From DASQFQ01 sp039934455 (lineage in GTDB: Bacteria > Actinomycetota > Thermoleophilia > Solirubrobacterales > Solirubrobacteraceae): 5,791 nucleotides of DNA. A program made the position numbers and the translations under genes. The notes beneath the pieces were generated by a model. The model saw only the letters and a program-made list of their open reading frames with translations, searched no databases and was not told the origin of the DNA. The stretch is from positions 1 through 5,791 of the forward strand of contig JBDTMF010000251.1 of assembly GCA_039934455.1 (NCBI GenBank), in the 5' to 3' direction. Shown piece by piece: positions 1 through 5,791 of the stretch (position 1 is its first letter; every line of letters starts with the position of its first letter).

Positions 1-2
1 AC

Positions 3-509
3 TCCGAGCGCAACCAGGGCCGCGCGCCCGACATGGGCTGGCTCGACCACGACCGCCTCGGCTTCAACTACCGGCTCTCGGACCTCGCCTGCGCGATCGG
101 CCTCGCCCAGCTCGACCGCCTCGACGACATGCTCGCCGGGCGGGCGCAGGTGGCGGCCTGGTACCGAGCGGCGCTCGCGGGCCTGGCGAGCGAGCACGGC
201 CTGGAGCTCCCCTGCGAGAACTTCGGCGGCGACCGCCGCGGCTGGTTCGTGTTCGTCGTCCAGCTTCCCCGCGGCGTCGACCGCGACGCCACCATCCGGG
301 CCCTGCGCGAGCTCGGGGTGCAGAGCAAGCCCTACCTGCCCGCCATCCACCTGATGTCGTTCTACCGCGAGCTCTACGGGCACCGGCCCGGCGAGTTCCC
401 GGTCGCCGAGGACGTCGCGGAGCGTTCGGTCGCGCTGCCGTTCTTCCCGGAGCTCTCCGAGTCCCAGGTGGCGCGCGTGGCCGAAGCGCTCGAGCGCGTA
501 CTGCGCTGA
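3..509 (+). CDS. DegT/DnrJ/EryC1/StrS-family PLP-dependent aminotransferase, C-terminal part (5' end outside window)
   Basis: The frame is open from the first bases of the window and ends at TGA 507-509, so this is the C-terminal part (about 168 residues) of a longer protein. The family normally has about 360-400 residues, so the N-terminal half, including the PLP-binding lysine, lies to the left. The visible part starts with RNQGR and continues into GFNYRLSDLACAIGLAQL (from about position 60), the family hallmark that shapes the active site and dimer interface. It ends in the usual small C-terminal domain, with SKPYLPAIHL and later ALPFFPELSESQ. These enzymes transfer an amino group, usually from glutamate, to a keto-sugar nucleotide in the cytoplasm, for surface polysaccharides, glycoproteins or glycosylated metabolites. 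Which sugar is used cannot be told from this fragment. The family call is firm; substrate and gene name are open. The next gene is on the same strand 32 bp downstream. Confidence 0.93.
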   Translation, partial: SERNQGRAPDMGWLDHDRLGFNYRLSDLACAIGLAQLDRLDDMLAGRAQVAAWYRAALAGLASEHGLELPCENFGGDRRGWFVFVVQLPRGVDRDATIRALRELGVQSKPYLPAIHLMSFYRELYGHRPGEFPVAEDVAERSVALPFFPELSESQVARVAEALERVLR

Positions 510-526
510 GCGCACCGGAAAGCGGG

Positions 527-532
527 TAACTT
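527..532 (+). promoter_or_regulatory. Possible -10 element (TAACTT) for the secreted hydrolase gene
   Basis: The 32-bp gap between the aminotransferase stop and the GTG at 542 holds one AT-rich spot, TAACTT, which fits the TANNNT pattern of actinobacterial -10 boxes. Counting from it, transcription would begin at about 539-542, at or just before the start codon. No recognisable -35 sequence lies 17 bp upstream (504-509 reads cgctga). No Shine-Dalgarno sequence sits at normal distance from the GTG; the nearest purine run, GGAAAG, is about 18 bases away. A leaderless or nearly leaderless transcript is the simplest reading. This is inference from one hexamer. Confidence 0.35.
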
Positions 533-541
533 GCGGCGCAC

Positions 542-2926
542 GTGATTCGCGCCGCCGTGCTCACCGTGGTGCTCGCGCTGGCCCTGGCCGGCAGCGCGCA
601 CGCCGCCGCACCGCGGCTGAAGCTGTCGCTGCGCTCGGTCGACGCGACGAAGATCCTGCAGCGCAAGGCGCTGAGCGTGAACGTCGCCGTGCGTCGCAGG
701 GGCAGGGTCCGCGTGAGCGCCGGCAGGCTCGCGCGGGCGCGCACGCTGCGCTTCAAGCGCCGGGGCCACAAGACGGTCCGGCTCAGGCTGACCGCGCGCG
801 GCCGCCGCACGATCGGGCGCTGCTTCCTTCGCACGCGCATCACCGTGCGCGCCGGGAAGCGCAGGACGCGGCGGCTGCTCCGGCTCCCGCACGTCTGCTC
901 CAGCCTCAACGGCGACGAGATCTTCGGCCCGGGGGTCCCGCCGTCCACGCCGCCGCTGCCCGAGCCGGCCGGATTCGCGACCCCCGCCGGCTGCGACTCC
1001 CTCGACCAGGCCGTCTGCCTGCAGCCCTGGCCCAACGACTACTTCACCGTCGCCGACGCCTCGACCCCGACCGGCCGGAGGCTCAGCCTCCAGAGCGCCG
1101 CGATGCCGAAGAACATCGCGGGCAAGCCGGTCGAGGCCGCCGACTACAACCGCAGCGACGGCTTCAGCCCGGGCGCGGCGATCCACACGAAGAGCCCCGG
1201 CCTCGACAACCAGGCCGCCTTCGACCGCACCGGCCTCGTGCCGGAGACCGACATGGCGAAGAGCTTCGAGCCGGGCCAGCCCGCCGTCGTGATCGACGCC
1301 GACACGGGCGAGCGCCACCTGATCTGGGCCGAGCTCGACTCGCAGGCGACCGCGAACGCCGACCGCAACCTCTTCATCCGCCCGGGGAAGAACTTCACCG
1401 AGGGCCACCGCTACATCGTCGCGCTGCGCAACCTCAGACGGGCCGACGGCTCGGCGATCGAGCCGGCGCGCGCCTTCAAGGTCTACCGCGACCGCATCGT
1501 CACCACGTCGCCGGTGGTCGAGGCGCGGCGCGCCCACATGGAGGACCTCTTCGCGCGCCTCGGCCAGGCAGGGATCGGCCGCGGCGACCTCTACCTCGCC
1601 TGGGACTTCACGGTCGGGAGCGCGCAGCGGATCGCGGGGCGGCTGCTGGGGATGCGCAACGCGGCCTTCGCCGAGCTGGGGGACACGAACCTGTCCGACC
1701 GCGTGGCTCAGGGCTCAGCACCCACGAATGTCCCCGGGGCCTGCCAGCCGAGCGACGCGAACGACCATCCGCCGGACCTCGAGCTCACGCGCGTGTGCGG
1801 CACGTTCACCGTGCCCTGCTTCCTCGACCAGCCGGGCTGCCCGACGGGATCGCGCTTCGCCTTCGCCGGCGCCACGAGCAACGACCCGGTGCGGATCCCG
1901 CACAACACGATGGCGGCCAACTACGACTGCATCATCCGCACCGACGCCACATCCGCGAGCAAGGCACGCGTCGTGCTCTACGGCCACGGCCTGCTCGGCG
2001 ACGCGTCCGAGGTCGACCTCGCGCCCCAGCGGGCCATGGTCAAGCGCTTCAACTACGCCTACTGCGCGACGGACTGGAAGGGGATGGCGATGGAGGACGT
2101 CCCCAACGTCGGCACGATCCTCAACGACCTCTCGCGCTTCCCGACGCTGACCGACCGGATGCAGCAGGGGCTCCTGAACTTCCTCTACCTCGGGCGGCTC
2201 CTGCGCAAGGGCTTCCCGAACGAGACAGGGCTCGCCGGGCGGATCGACAGCAGCGCGCTGTTCTATGACGGCAACAGCCAGGGCGGGATCTACGGCGGCA
2301 CGCTGACCGCGGTCGCGCCCGACTTCCAGCGCTCCGTGCTCGGCGTCCCGGGCATGAACTACTCCACGCTGCTGCAACGCTCGACCGACTTCTCCCAGTA
2401 CGCCACCGTGCTCTATACGAGCTACCCGAACGAGATCGAGCGCCCGCTGCTGTTCTCGCTGCTCCAGCAGCTGTGGGACCGCTCGGACCCGAACGGCTAC
2501 GCCCAGCACATGACGACGAGCCCCTACCCGGGCACGCCGCCGCACACGGTGCTGATGCAGTCGGCGGTGGGCGACCACCAGGTCGCCAACGTCGCGGCGG
2601 ACGTCGAGGCCCGCACGATCGGGGCGAGGATCCGCGCCACCCCCGTCGACCCCGGCCGCAGCCGCGACGTGCAGCCGTTCTACGCGATCGCGCGCACGGG
2701 CTTCGCGACCAACGGCTCGGTCTACGAGCCCTGGGACGCCGGCGCCGGCTTCAACGCGCTGGCCCCGAACGGCAACACGCCGCCGGTCAACTCCGCCTCC
2801 AACCAGGACCCGCACGGCGTCCCCCGCCGCACGCCCGCGGCCCAGGACCAGAAGGCGGGGCACCTGAGGCCCGGCGGCTCGATCGCCGACCACTGCGCCG
2901 GGCACGCCTGCCACGGCGTCCCGTAG
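542..2926 (+). CDS. Secreted alpha/beta-hydrolase-fold protein with a cationic N-terminal module
   Basis: The protein has 794 residues and starts at GTG. Residues 1-21 form a signal peptide: MIR, a hydrophobic stretch, then Ala-His-Ala as likely cleavage site. Residues 23-119 form an extraordinarily basic, probably beta-rich module. A Pro-rich linker (129-148) follows. Residues from about 150 contain PWPNDYF (162-168) and a TPTGRR motif, which resemble the N-terminal part of large bacterial extracellular lipases (virulence-factor lipase type; tentative). The hydrolase core shows an oxyanion-loop-like YGHGLLGD (480-487), a nucleophile elbow GNSQG with Ser579, an acid candidate in WDRSDP (Asp646 or Asp649) and a His candidate in GDHQVAN (His679). 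His758 in DPHG is a second His candidate. By hand count there are 12 cysteines, an even number that fits disulphides outside the cytoplasm. The likely role is an exported esterase or lipase. Substrate is unknown, and the triad is assigned by motif and order only. The stop lies one base from that of the convergent GNAT gene. Confidence 0.85.
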   Translation: MIRAAVLTVVLALALAGSAHAAAPRLKLSLRSVDATKILQRKALSVNVAVRRRGRVRVSAGRLARARTLRFKRRGHKTVRLRLTARGRRTIGRCFLRTRITVRAGKRRTRRLLRLPHVCSSLNGDEIFGPGVPPSTPPLPEPAGFATPAGCDSLDQAVCLQPWPNDYFTVADASTPTGRRLSLQSAAMPKNIAGKPVEAADYNRSDGFSPGAAIHTKSPGLDNQAAFDRTGLVPETDMAKSFEPGQPAVVIDADTGERHLIWAELDSQATANADRNLFIRPGKNFTEGHRYIVALRNLRRADGSAIEPARAFKVYRDRIVTTSPVVEARRAHMEDLFARLGQAGIGRGDLYLAWDFTVGSAQRIAGRLLGMRNAAFAELGDTNLSDRVAQGSAPTNVPGACQPSDANDHPPDLELTRVCGTFTVPCFLDQPGCPTGSRFAFAGATSNDPVRIPHNTMAANYDCIIRTDATSASKARVVLYGHGLLGDASEVDLAPQRAMVKRFNYAYCATDWKGMAMEDVPNVGTILNDLSRFPTLTDRMQQGLLNFLYLGRLLRKGFPNETGLAGRIDSSALFYDGNSQGGIYGGTLTAVAPDFQRSVLGVPGMNYSTLLQRSTDFSQYATVLYTSYPNEIERPLLFSLLQQLWDRSDPNGYAQHMTTSPYPGTPPHTVLMQSAVGDHQVANVAADVEARTIGARIRATPVDPGRSRDVQPFYAIARTGFATNGSVYEPWDAGAGFNALAPNGNTPPVNSASNQDPHGVPRRTPAAQDQKAGHLRPGGSIADHCAGHACHGVP

Positions 2927-2927
2927 G

Positions 2928-3542
2928 TCACACCCGCTTGAAGAAGCCGATGAAGCCGGCCCCGCCGATCGCGCGCGCGGCGCGCTCGTCGCGGGCGCGC
3001 CGGATGTCGCGCTGGGCGTAGCCGTTCGCCTCGTAGAGGCGGCGCGCGGGCGTGTTCTCGAGGCCGGTGTCGAGCGAGACGCCACTTGCGCCCTGCGCGC
3101 GCGCGATCGCCTCGGCGTCGGCCAGCAGGGCGCGCGCGACGCCCCGGCGCCGCGCGTCCGGGGCGACGGCCAGCGCGTCGACGTACCAGGAGCCGGGCGC
3201 GGGCGCGGGCGACATGCCGCTGGCCGCGTTGAGGTGGCGCAGCAGACCTCGCCAGCGCCAGGGCGGGATCCGCCACGCCGTCAGCGCCAGGAAGCGCTGC
3301 GCCAGCTCCTCGCCCTCGCCCGCCGGGAAGCCCACGATCGCGCCGACGATGCGCCCCTCCGCCTCGGCCACGCGCACCAGCGAGACGCTCGCCGGGTGGC
3401 CGGGCCTGGCGTGCACGCGCCGCAGCAGCCTCCGCGCGGTGGCCTCGCCGCCGGCGTAGGCATCGTAGTAGCGCTGGGCCGAGACGTAGAGCAGGTCCTC
3501 GGCACCGTCCTCGAGTGCGGCGGAGCGCACGGTCACCTCCAT
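2928..3542 (-). CDS. GNAT-family N-acetyltransferase
   Basis: From ATG 3542 the protein has 204 residues and ends at TGA 2928-2930. The GNAT core is clear: an N-terminal strand VTVRSA followed by a helix, then the acetyl-CoA-binding motif A, YVDALAVAPDARRRGVARAL (about residues 120-139), where RRRGVA is the pyrophosphate loop. The C-terminal signature LENTPARRLYEANGY follows at about 161-175. It should transfer acetyl from acetyl-CoA to an amine in the cytoplasm; the acceptor cannot be read from sequence. Three starts are possible. ATG 3563 has a GGAGAAG upstream, but the added codons include CAT and GAT, unlike the GC-ending codons of the gene. ATG 3542 gives a full first strand. GTG 3530 has a perfect GGAGGTGA five bases upstream but clips the first strand. 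I prefer 3542, with 3530 a serious alternative. A short PAPAPG loop precedes motif A. The gene is divergent from argH and convergent with the hydrolase. Confidence 0.9.
   Translation of the reverse strand: MEVTVRSAALEDGAEDLLYVSAQRYYDAYAGGEATARRLLRRVHARPGHPASVSLVRVAEAEGRIVGAIVGFPAGEGEELAQRFLALTAWRIPPWRWRGLLRHLNAASGMSPAPAPGSWYVDALAVAPDARRRGVARALLADAEAIARAQGASGVSLDTGLENTPARRLYEANGYAQRDIRRARDERAARAIGGAGFIGFFKRV
3533..3540 (-). promoter_or_regulatory. Strong Shine-Dalgarno-like GGAGGTGA inside the 5' end of the GNAT gene
   Basis: Read on the minus strand, GGAGGTGA follows directly after ATG 3542 and lies five bases before an in-frame GTG at 3530. It is a full match to the 16S anti-Shine-Dalgarno core. 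If used, the protein begins at GTG 3530 and is four residues shorter (MRSAALED...). The same bases also simply encode Glu-Val-Thr of an ATG 3542 start, so the match could be chance. Confidence 0.4.
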
Positions 3543-3561
3543 GCCGCCATCATGCCGGGGC

Positions 3562-4932
3562 ATGTCGCGCTTCTCCGAGCCGTCTGATCCGATCTTCCAG
3601 CGGCTCGACTCCTCGATCGGCTACGACTGGCGCCTGGGGCCCTATGACGTCGCCCAGTCGCGCGCCCACGCGACGATGCTCGCGGCCGCCGCGATCATCG
3701 CCGGCGCCGAGCGCGACGAGCTGCTGAGAGGACTCGAGCAGGTCGCCCGCGAGCTCGAGGACGGCAGCTTCCCGTTCGAGCCCGGCGACGTGGACATCCA
3801 CATGGCGGTCGAGCGGCGGCTGACCACGATCGCGGGGCCGGTCGGCGGCAAGCTGCACACGGCGCGCTCGCGCAACGACCAGGTGGCCACGGACCTCGCG
3901 ATGTTCACCCGCGCCCACGCGCTCGGGGCGCTCGACGGGCTGCGGGCGCTGCAGGCCACGCTGGTCGACCTCGCCGAGCGCCACCTCGACTGGGCGATGC
4001 CCGGCTATACGCACCTCCAGCGCGCCCAGCCCGTCTACCTCTCGCACCACCTGCTCGCCTACTTCTGGATGTTCCGGCGCGACGCCCGGCGCTTCCAGTT
4101 CGTGCTCTCCTCGACCGAGGAGCTGCCGCTCGGCGCCGGCGCACTGGCCGGCGTCAACTTCGACACCGACCGCGGGCTGCTGGCCTCCGAGCTCGGTTTC
4201 GCCTCGGTCGCGCCGAACTCGATCGACGCCGTCTCCAACCGCGACTTCGTCCTCGACTACCTCTCCGCGGCCGCCACCTGCGCGACCCACCTCTCACGCC
4301 TGGGGGCCGAGATCGTCCTGTGGTCGAGCGACGAGTTCGGCTTCTGCGAGGTCTCGGACGCGTGGGCGTCGGGCTCTTCGATCATGCCGCAGAAGAAGAA
4401 CCCCGACGCCGCGGAGCTGTTGCGCGCCAAGGCGCCGCGCGTGGCCGCGCACCTCGTCGGCCTTCACGGGGTCATGCACGGCCTGCCGCTGACCTACAAC
4501 AAGGACCTGCAGGAGGACAAGGAGCACCTGTTCGACGCGGTCGACACGCTCGACCTCACGCTCGCGGCCGCCCGCGGGATGCTGGAGGGGATCGCCTTCC
4601 GGCGCGAGCGGCTCGCGGCCGCGGCCGCCGACGAGATGATCGCGGCGACCGACATCGCCGACCTGCTCGTCCGGCGCGGCGTCCCGTTCCGGCAGTCGCA
4701 CGGGATCGTGGCGGGGATCGTGCGCGAGACGCTCGCGGCCGGCCGCTCGCTCTCCGACCTGTCGCGGGAGGAGCTCGCGCGCCACTCGCCGGCGCTCGAC
4801 GACGAGTTCTACACGCTGCTCGAGCAGCGCTCGTGGCTCGAGTCGAAGGTGTCGGAGGGCGGCACCTCGTTGCCGCGCGTGCGCGAGCAGCTCGCCCACG
4901 CGCGCGCCTCGCTCGACGACCAGCCGGGGTGA
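3562..4932 (+). CDS. argH: Argininosuccinate lyase
   Basis: This enzyme cleaves argininosuccinate to arginine and fumarate, the last step of arginine biosynthesis, as a cytoplasmic homotetramer. From ATG 3562 it has 456 residues, normal for ArgH. The family blocks appear in order: HTARSRNDQ (99-107, substrate binding), GYTHLQRAQP with Thr150 and His151 (catalytic His region), PLGAGALAG, the fumarate-lyase superfamily signature GSSIMPQKKNP (271-281, containing the catalytic serine of the mobile loop), and LTYNKDLQEDKEHLFD, with Lys314 and the QEDK stretch. No key residue is missing. An in-frame ATG at 3541 would add seven residues, but those codons include CCA and TCA, atypical here, and MSRFSEPSDPIFQRL already matches the usual N-terminus. 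No convincing Shine-Dalgarno precedes either start. It is divergent from the GNAT gene and overlaps the glycosylase gene by 4 bp. No ArgR operator is recognisable. Confidence 0.96.
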   Translation: MSRFSEPSDPIFQRLDSSIGYDWRLGPYDVAQSRAHATMLAAAAIIAGAERDELLRGLEQVARELEDGSFPFEPGDVDIHMAVERRLTTIAGPVGGKLHTARSRNDQVATDLAMFTRAHALGALDGLRALQATLVDLAERHLDWAMPGYTHLQRAQPVYLSHHLLAYFWMFRRDARRFQFVLSSTEELPLGAGALAGVNFDTDRGLLASELGFASVAPNSIDAVSNRDFVLDYLSAAATCATHLSRLGAEIVLWSSDEFGFCEVSDAWASGSSIMPQKKNPDAAELLRAKAPRVAAHLVGLHGVMHGLPLTYNKDLQEDKEHLFDAVDTLDLTLAAARGMLEGIAFRRERLAAAAADEMIAATDIADLLVRRGVPFRQSHGIVAGIVRETLAAGRSLSDLSREELARHSPALDDEFYTLLEQRSWLESKVSEGGTSLPRVREQLAHARASLDDQPG

Positions 4933-5540
4933 GCGCGCTCCCCGCGGACTTCTACGCGCGGCCCGTGGTCGCGGTCGCGAAGGCGCTCGTCGGCTGCGTC
5001 CTGCGCCACGCCGGCGGCGCCGGCGCGATCGTCGAGACCGAGGCCTACCACGAGTCCGAGGCCGCCTGCCACGCCCACGTCGGCCTGACCGCGCGCACGC
5101 ACATCCTCTTCGGCCCGCCGGCGCGCGCCTACGTCTACCGCTCCTACGGCATCCACGCGCTGCTCAACGCGGTCTGCGAGGAAGCGGGCGTGGGGGCCGC
5201 GGTGTTGATCCGCGCGCTCGAGCCGCTCGAGGGTCTCGACGGGATGCGCGAGCGGCGCGGACTCGAGCGCCGCGAGGATCTCTGCTCAGGGCCCGGCAAG
5301 CTGACGCAGGCGCTCGGGATCGAGCTCGACCTCAACGGCTCGGACCTCGTCGGTGGGCCGATCACGATCGAGCCGCCGCCGGCCGGCTGGCCGCCGGTCG
5401 GGCTGATCGCGGGCCCGCGGATCGGGATCACCAAGGCGGCGGAGCTGCCCTGGCGCTTCTGCGCGGCCGGCTTCCGCTCGGTGTCGAAACCATGGCCCCG
5501 CGGGCTGCGCGATACCCTCGCGCCGCGCGCGCTGGGCTAG
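4929..5540 (+). CDS. mpg: 3-methyladenine DNA glycosylase (AAG/MPG family)
   Basis: This is a base-excision-repair glycosylase that removes alkylated purines such as 3-methyladenine. The protein has 203 residues, typical of bacterial members. The motif IVETEAYHES contains Glu38 and Tyr40, matching catalytic Glu125 and Tyr127 of human AAG, and His48 matches AAG His136. FGPPARAYVYRSYGIH (from about residue 60) is the family core, and Arg95 in LIRALEPLEG corresponds to AAG Arg182. GPGKLTQALGI (121-131) and GPRIGITKAAELPWRF near the end complete the family blocks. The start is GTG 4929 because homology begins at once (LPADFYARP) and it overlaps the argH stop as GTGA, a usual arrangement for translational coupling; no separate Shine-Dalgarno is seen. 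The open frame continues far upstream, but that part is only the +2 shadow of argH. The stop TAG shares a CTAG with the convergent gene. Confidence 0.95.
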   Translation: MSALPADFYARPVVAVAKALVGCVLRHAGGAGAIVETEAYHESEAACHAHVGLTARTHILFGPPARAYVYRSYGIHALLNAVCEEAGVGAAVLIRALEPLEGLDGMRERRGLERREDLCSGPGKLTQALGIELDLNGSDLVGGPITIEPPPAGWPPVGLIAGPRIGITKAAELPWRFCAAGFRSVSKPWPRGLRDTLAPRALG

Positions 5541-5791
5541 CCCTGGCCCGCGGGCGGGGCGGTGCCGCCGGACGGCGCGGTCCCACCGTTCTGGGGCGTG
5601 GTGGGCGCGGCGGGTGCCTGCTCGGCGGGCGGGATGTCCTGCTGCTGGTCGGGCTTGGGCGCCGGGTTCGTCGGCGCCTGATCGGTCCCGCCGCCATTGC
5701 CGGTCGCCGGGGCGGGCTGGCTCGGCGCAGGCGTCGCGGGCGCGGCCGGGGCCGGGGTCGCCGCGGCGCCCGGCGCCGGCGCGGCGCTCGC
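5537..5791 (-). CDS. C-terminal Ala/Pro-rich tail of an unidentified protein (5' end outside window)
   Basis: The minus strand is open from the right edge to TAG at 5539-5537, giving 84 residues with no start in the window. By hand count 23 are Ala and 21 Pro; the rest are mostly Gly, Thr, Gln and Asn, with no Cys, no aromatic residue and a single Ile. Repeats such as GGTAPSGGTAPPAG and APAPAAPATPAP mark it as disordered. Third codon positions are almost all G or C, whereas the overlapping Arg-rich minus frame looks like a shadow, so I take this frame as real. Such tails are common at the C-terminus of actinobacterial envelope proteins, including penicillin-binding proteins and Ser/Thr kinases, but nothing here identifies the body. 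No LPxTG motif or C-terminal membrane segment is present, so the tail itself is not a sortase or membrane anchor. Confidence 0.65.
   Translation of the reverse strand, partial: ASAAPAPGAAATPAPAAPATPAPSQPAPATGNGGGTDQAPTNPAPKPDQQQDIPPAEQAPAAPTTPQNGGTAPSGGTAPPAGQG

Noticed and set aside
64..1035. 323-residue Arg/Ser/Pro-rich open frame on the minus strand
   Set aside because: Shadow of the plus-strand genes; its composition is typical of an out-of-frame reading of GC-rich DNA.
374..1537. 387-residue open frame on the minus strand over the aminotransferase end and hydrolase start
   Set aside because: Low-complexity Arg/Ala/Gly/Val composition, no recognisable domain, and fully explained by the sense genes.
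1715..3085. 456-residue open frame on the minus strand across the hydrolase gene
   Set aside because: It is antisense to a clear coding gene, rich in Arg, Val, Gly and Ala without family motifs, and runs past the stop of the GNAT gene. Long antisense frames are expected in DNA this GC-rich.
3195..3212. Short tandem GGGCGC-type repeat
   Set aside because: It encodes the PAPAPG loop of the GNAT protein and is too short to be more than codon repetition.
3541..3561. Longer N-termini for both argH (ATG 3541) and GNAT (ATG 3563)
   Set aside because: The added codons end in A or T (CCA, TCA; CAT, GAT) unlike the rest of both genes, and both protein families already begin properly at the inner starts.
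4320..4928. Upstream extension of the glycosylase frame, which could suggest a fusion protein
   Set aside because: This stretch is the +2 frame of argH, is Arg/Ala-rich without motifs, and glycosylase homology begins right after GTG 4929.
5546..5555. Perfect palindrome GCCCGCGGGC just after the convergent stops, as a possible terminator
   Set aside because: It has no loop and no T tract on either strand, and such palindromes are common at this GC content. It also lies inside the minus-strand coding tail.
5428..5697. 89-residue minus-strand frame starting with Met
   Set aside because: Arg/Pro-rich out-of-frame reading that overlaps the glycosylase 3' end by more than 100 bp; the adjacent Ala/Pro/Gln-rich frame fits codon use better.

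Overview
The window is very GC-rich (roughly 70% or more by eye), almost every third codon position is G or C, and the genes are packed nearly end to end. This points to a high-GC actinobacterium. The secreted hydrolase, with its strongly basic N-terminal module, reminds me of Thermoleophilia/Solirubrobacterales proteins, but that placement is an impression and not a result.

Layout. (1) Positions 3-509, plus: the 3' end of a DegT/DnrJ/EryC1/StrS-type PLP sugar aminotransferase, cut by the left edge. (2) Positions 542-2926, plus: a complete secreted protein of 794 residues with a signal peptide, an extremely cationic N-terminal module and a large alpha/beta-hydrolase-like region with a GNSQG nucleophile elbow. 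A TAACTT hexamer just upstream suggests its own, nearly leaderless promoter. (3) Positions 2928-3542, minus: a GNAT N-acetyltransferase, convergent with the hydrolase, one base between the two stops. (4) Positions 3562-4932, plus: argininosuccinate lyase (argH), divergent from the GNAT gene across about 19 bp. (5) Positions 4929-5540, plus: an AAG/MPG-family 3-methyladenine DNA glycosylase that starts with GTG inside the argH stop (GTGA overlap). (6) Positions 5537-5791, minus: the C-terminal end of an Ala/Pro-rich protein whose body lies beyond the right edge. Its stop and the glycosylase stop share one CTAG.

How they work together. argH (last step of arginine biosynthesis) and the glycosylase (base excision repair) look co-transcribed and translationally coupled, although their functions are unrelated. 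The aminotransferase suggests a polysaccharide or glycan gene set to the left. The hydrolase acts outside the cytoplasm and has no obvious partner here. No non-coding stretch exceeds about 32 bp, and I see no RNA gene, mobile element, CRISPR array or attachment site.

I found no evidence for a new multi-gene system. The items most worth a second look are the cationic module on the hydrolase, the very small divergent promoter region between GNAT and argH, and the start-less Ala/Pro-rich tail at the right edge.
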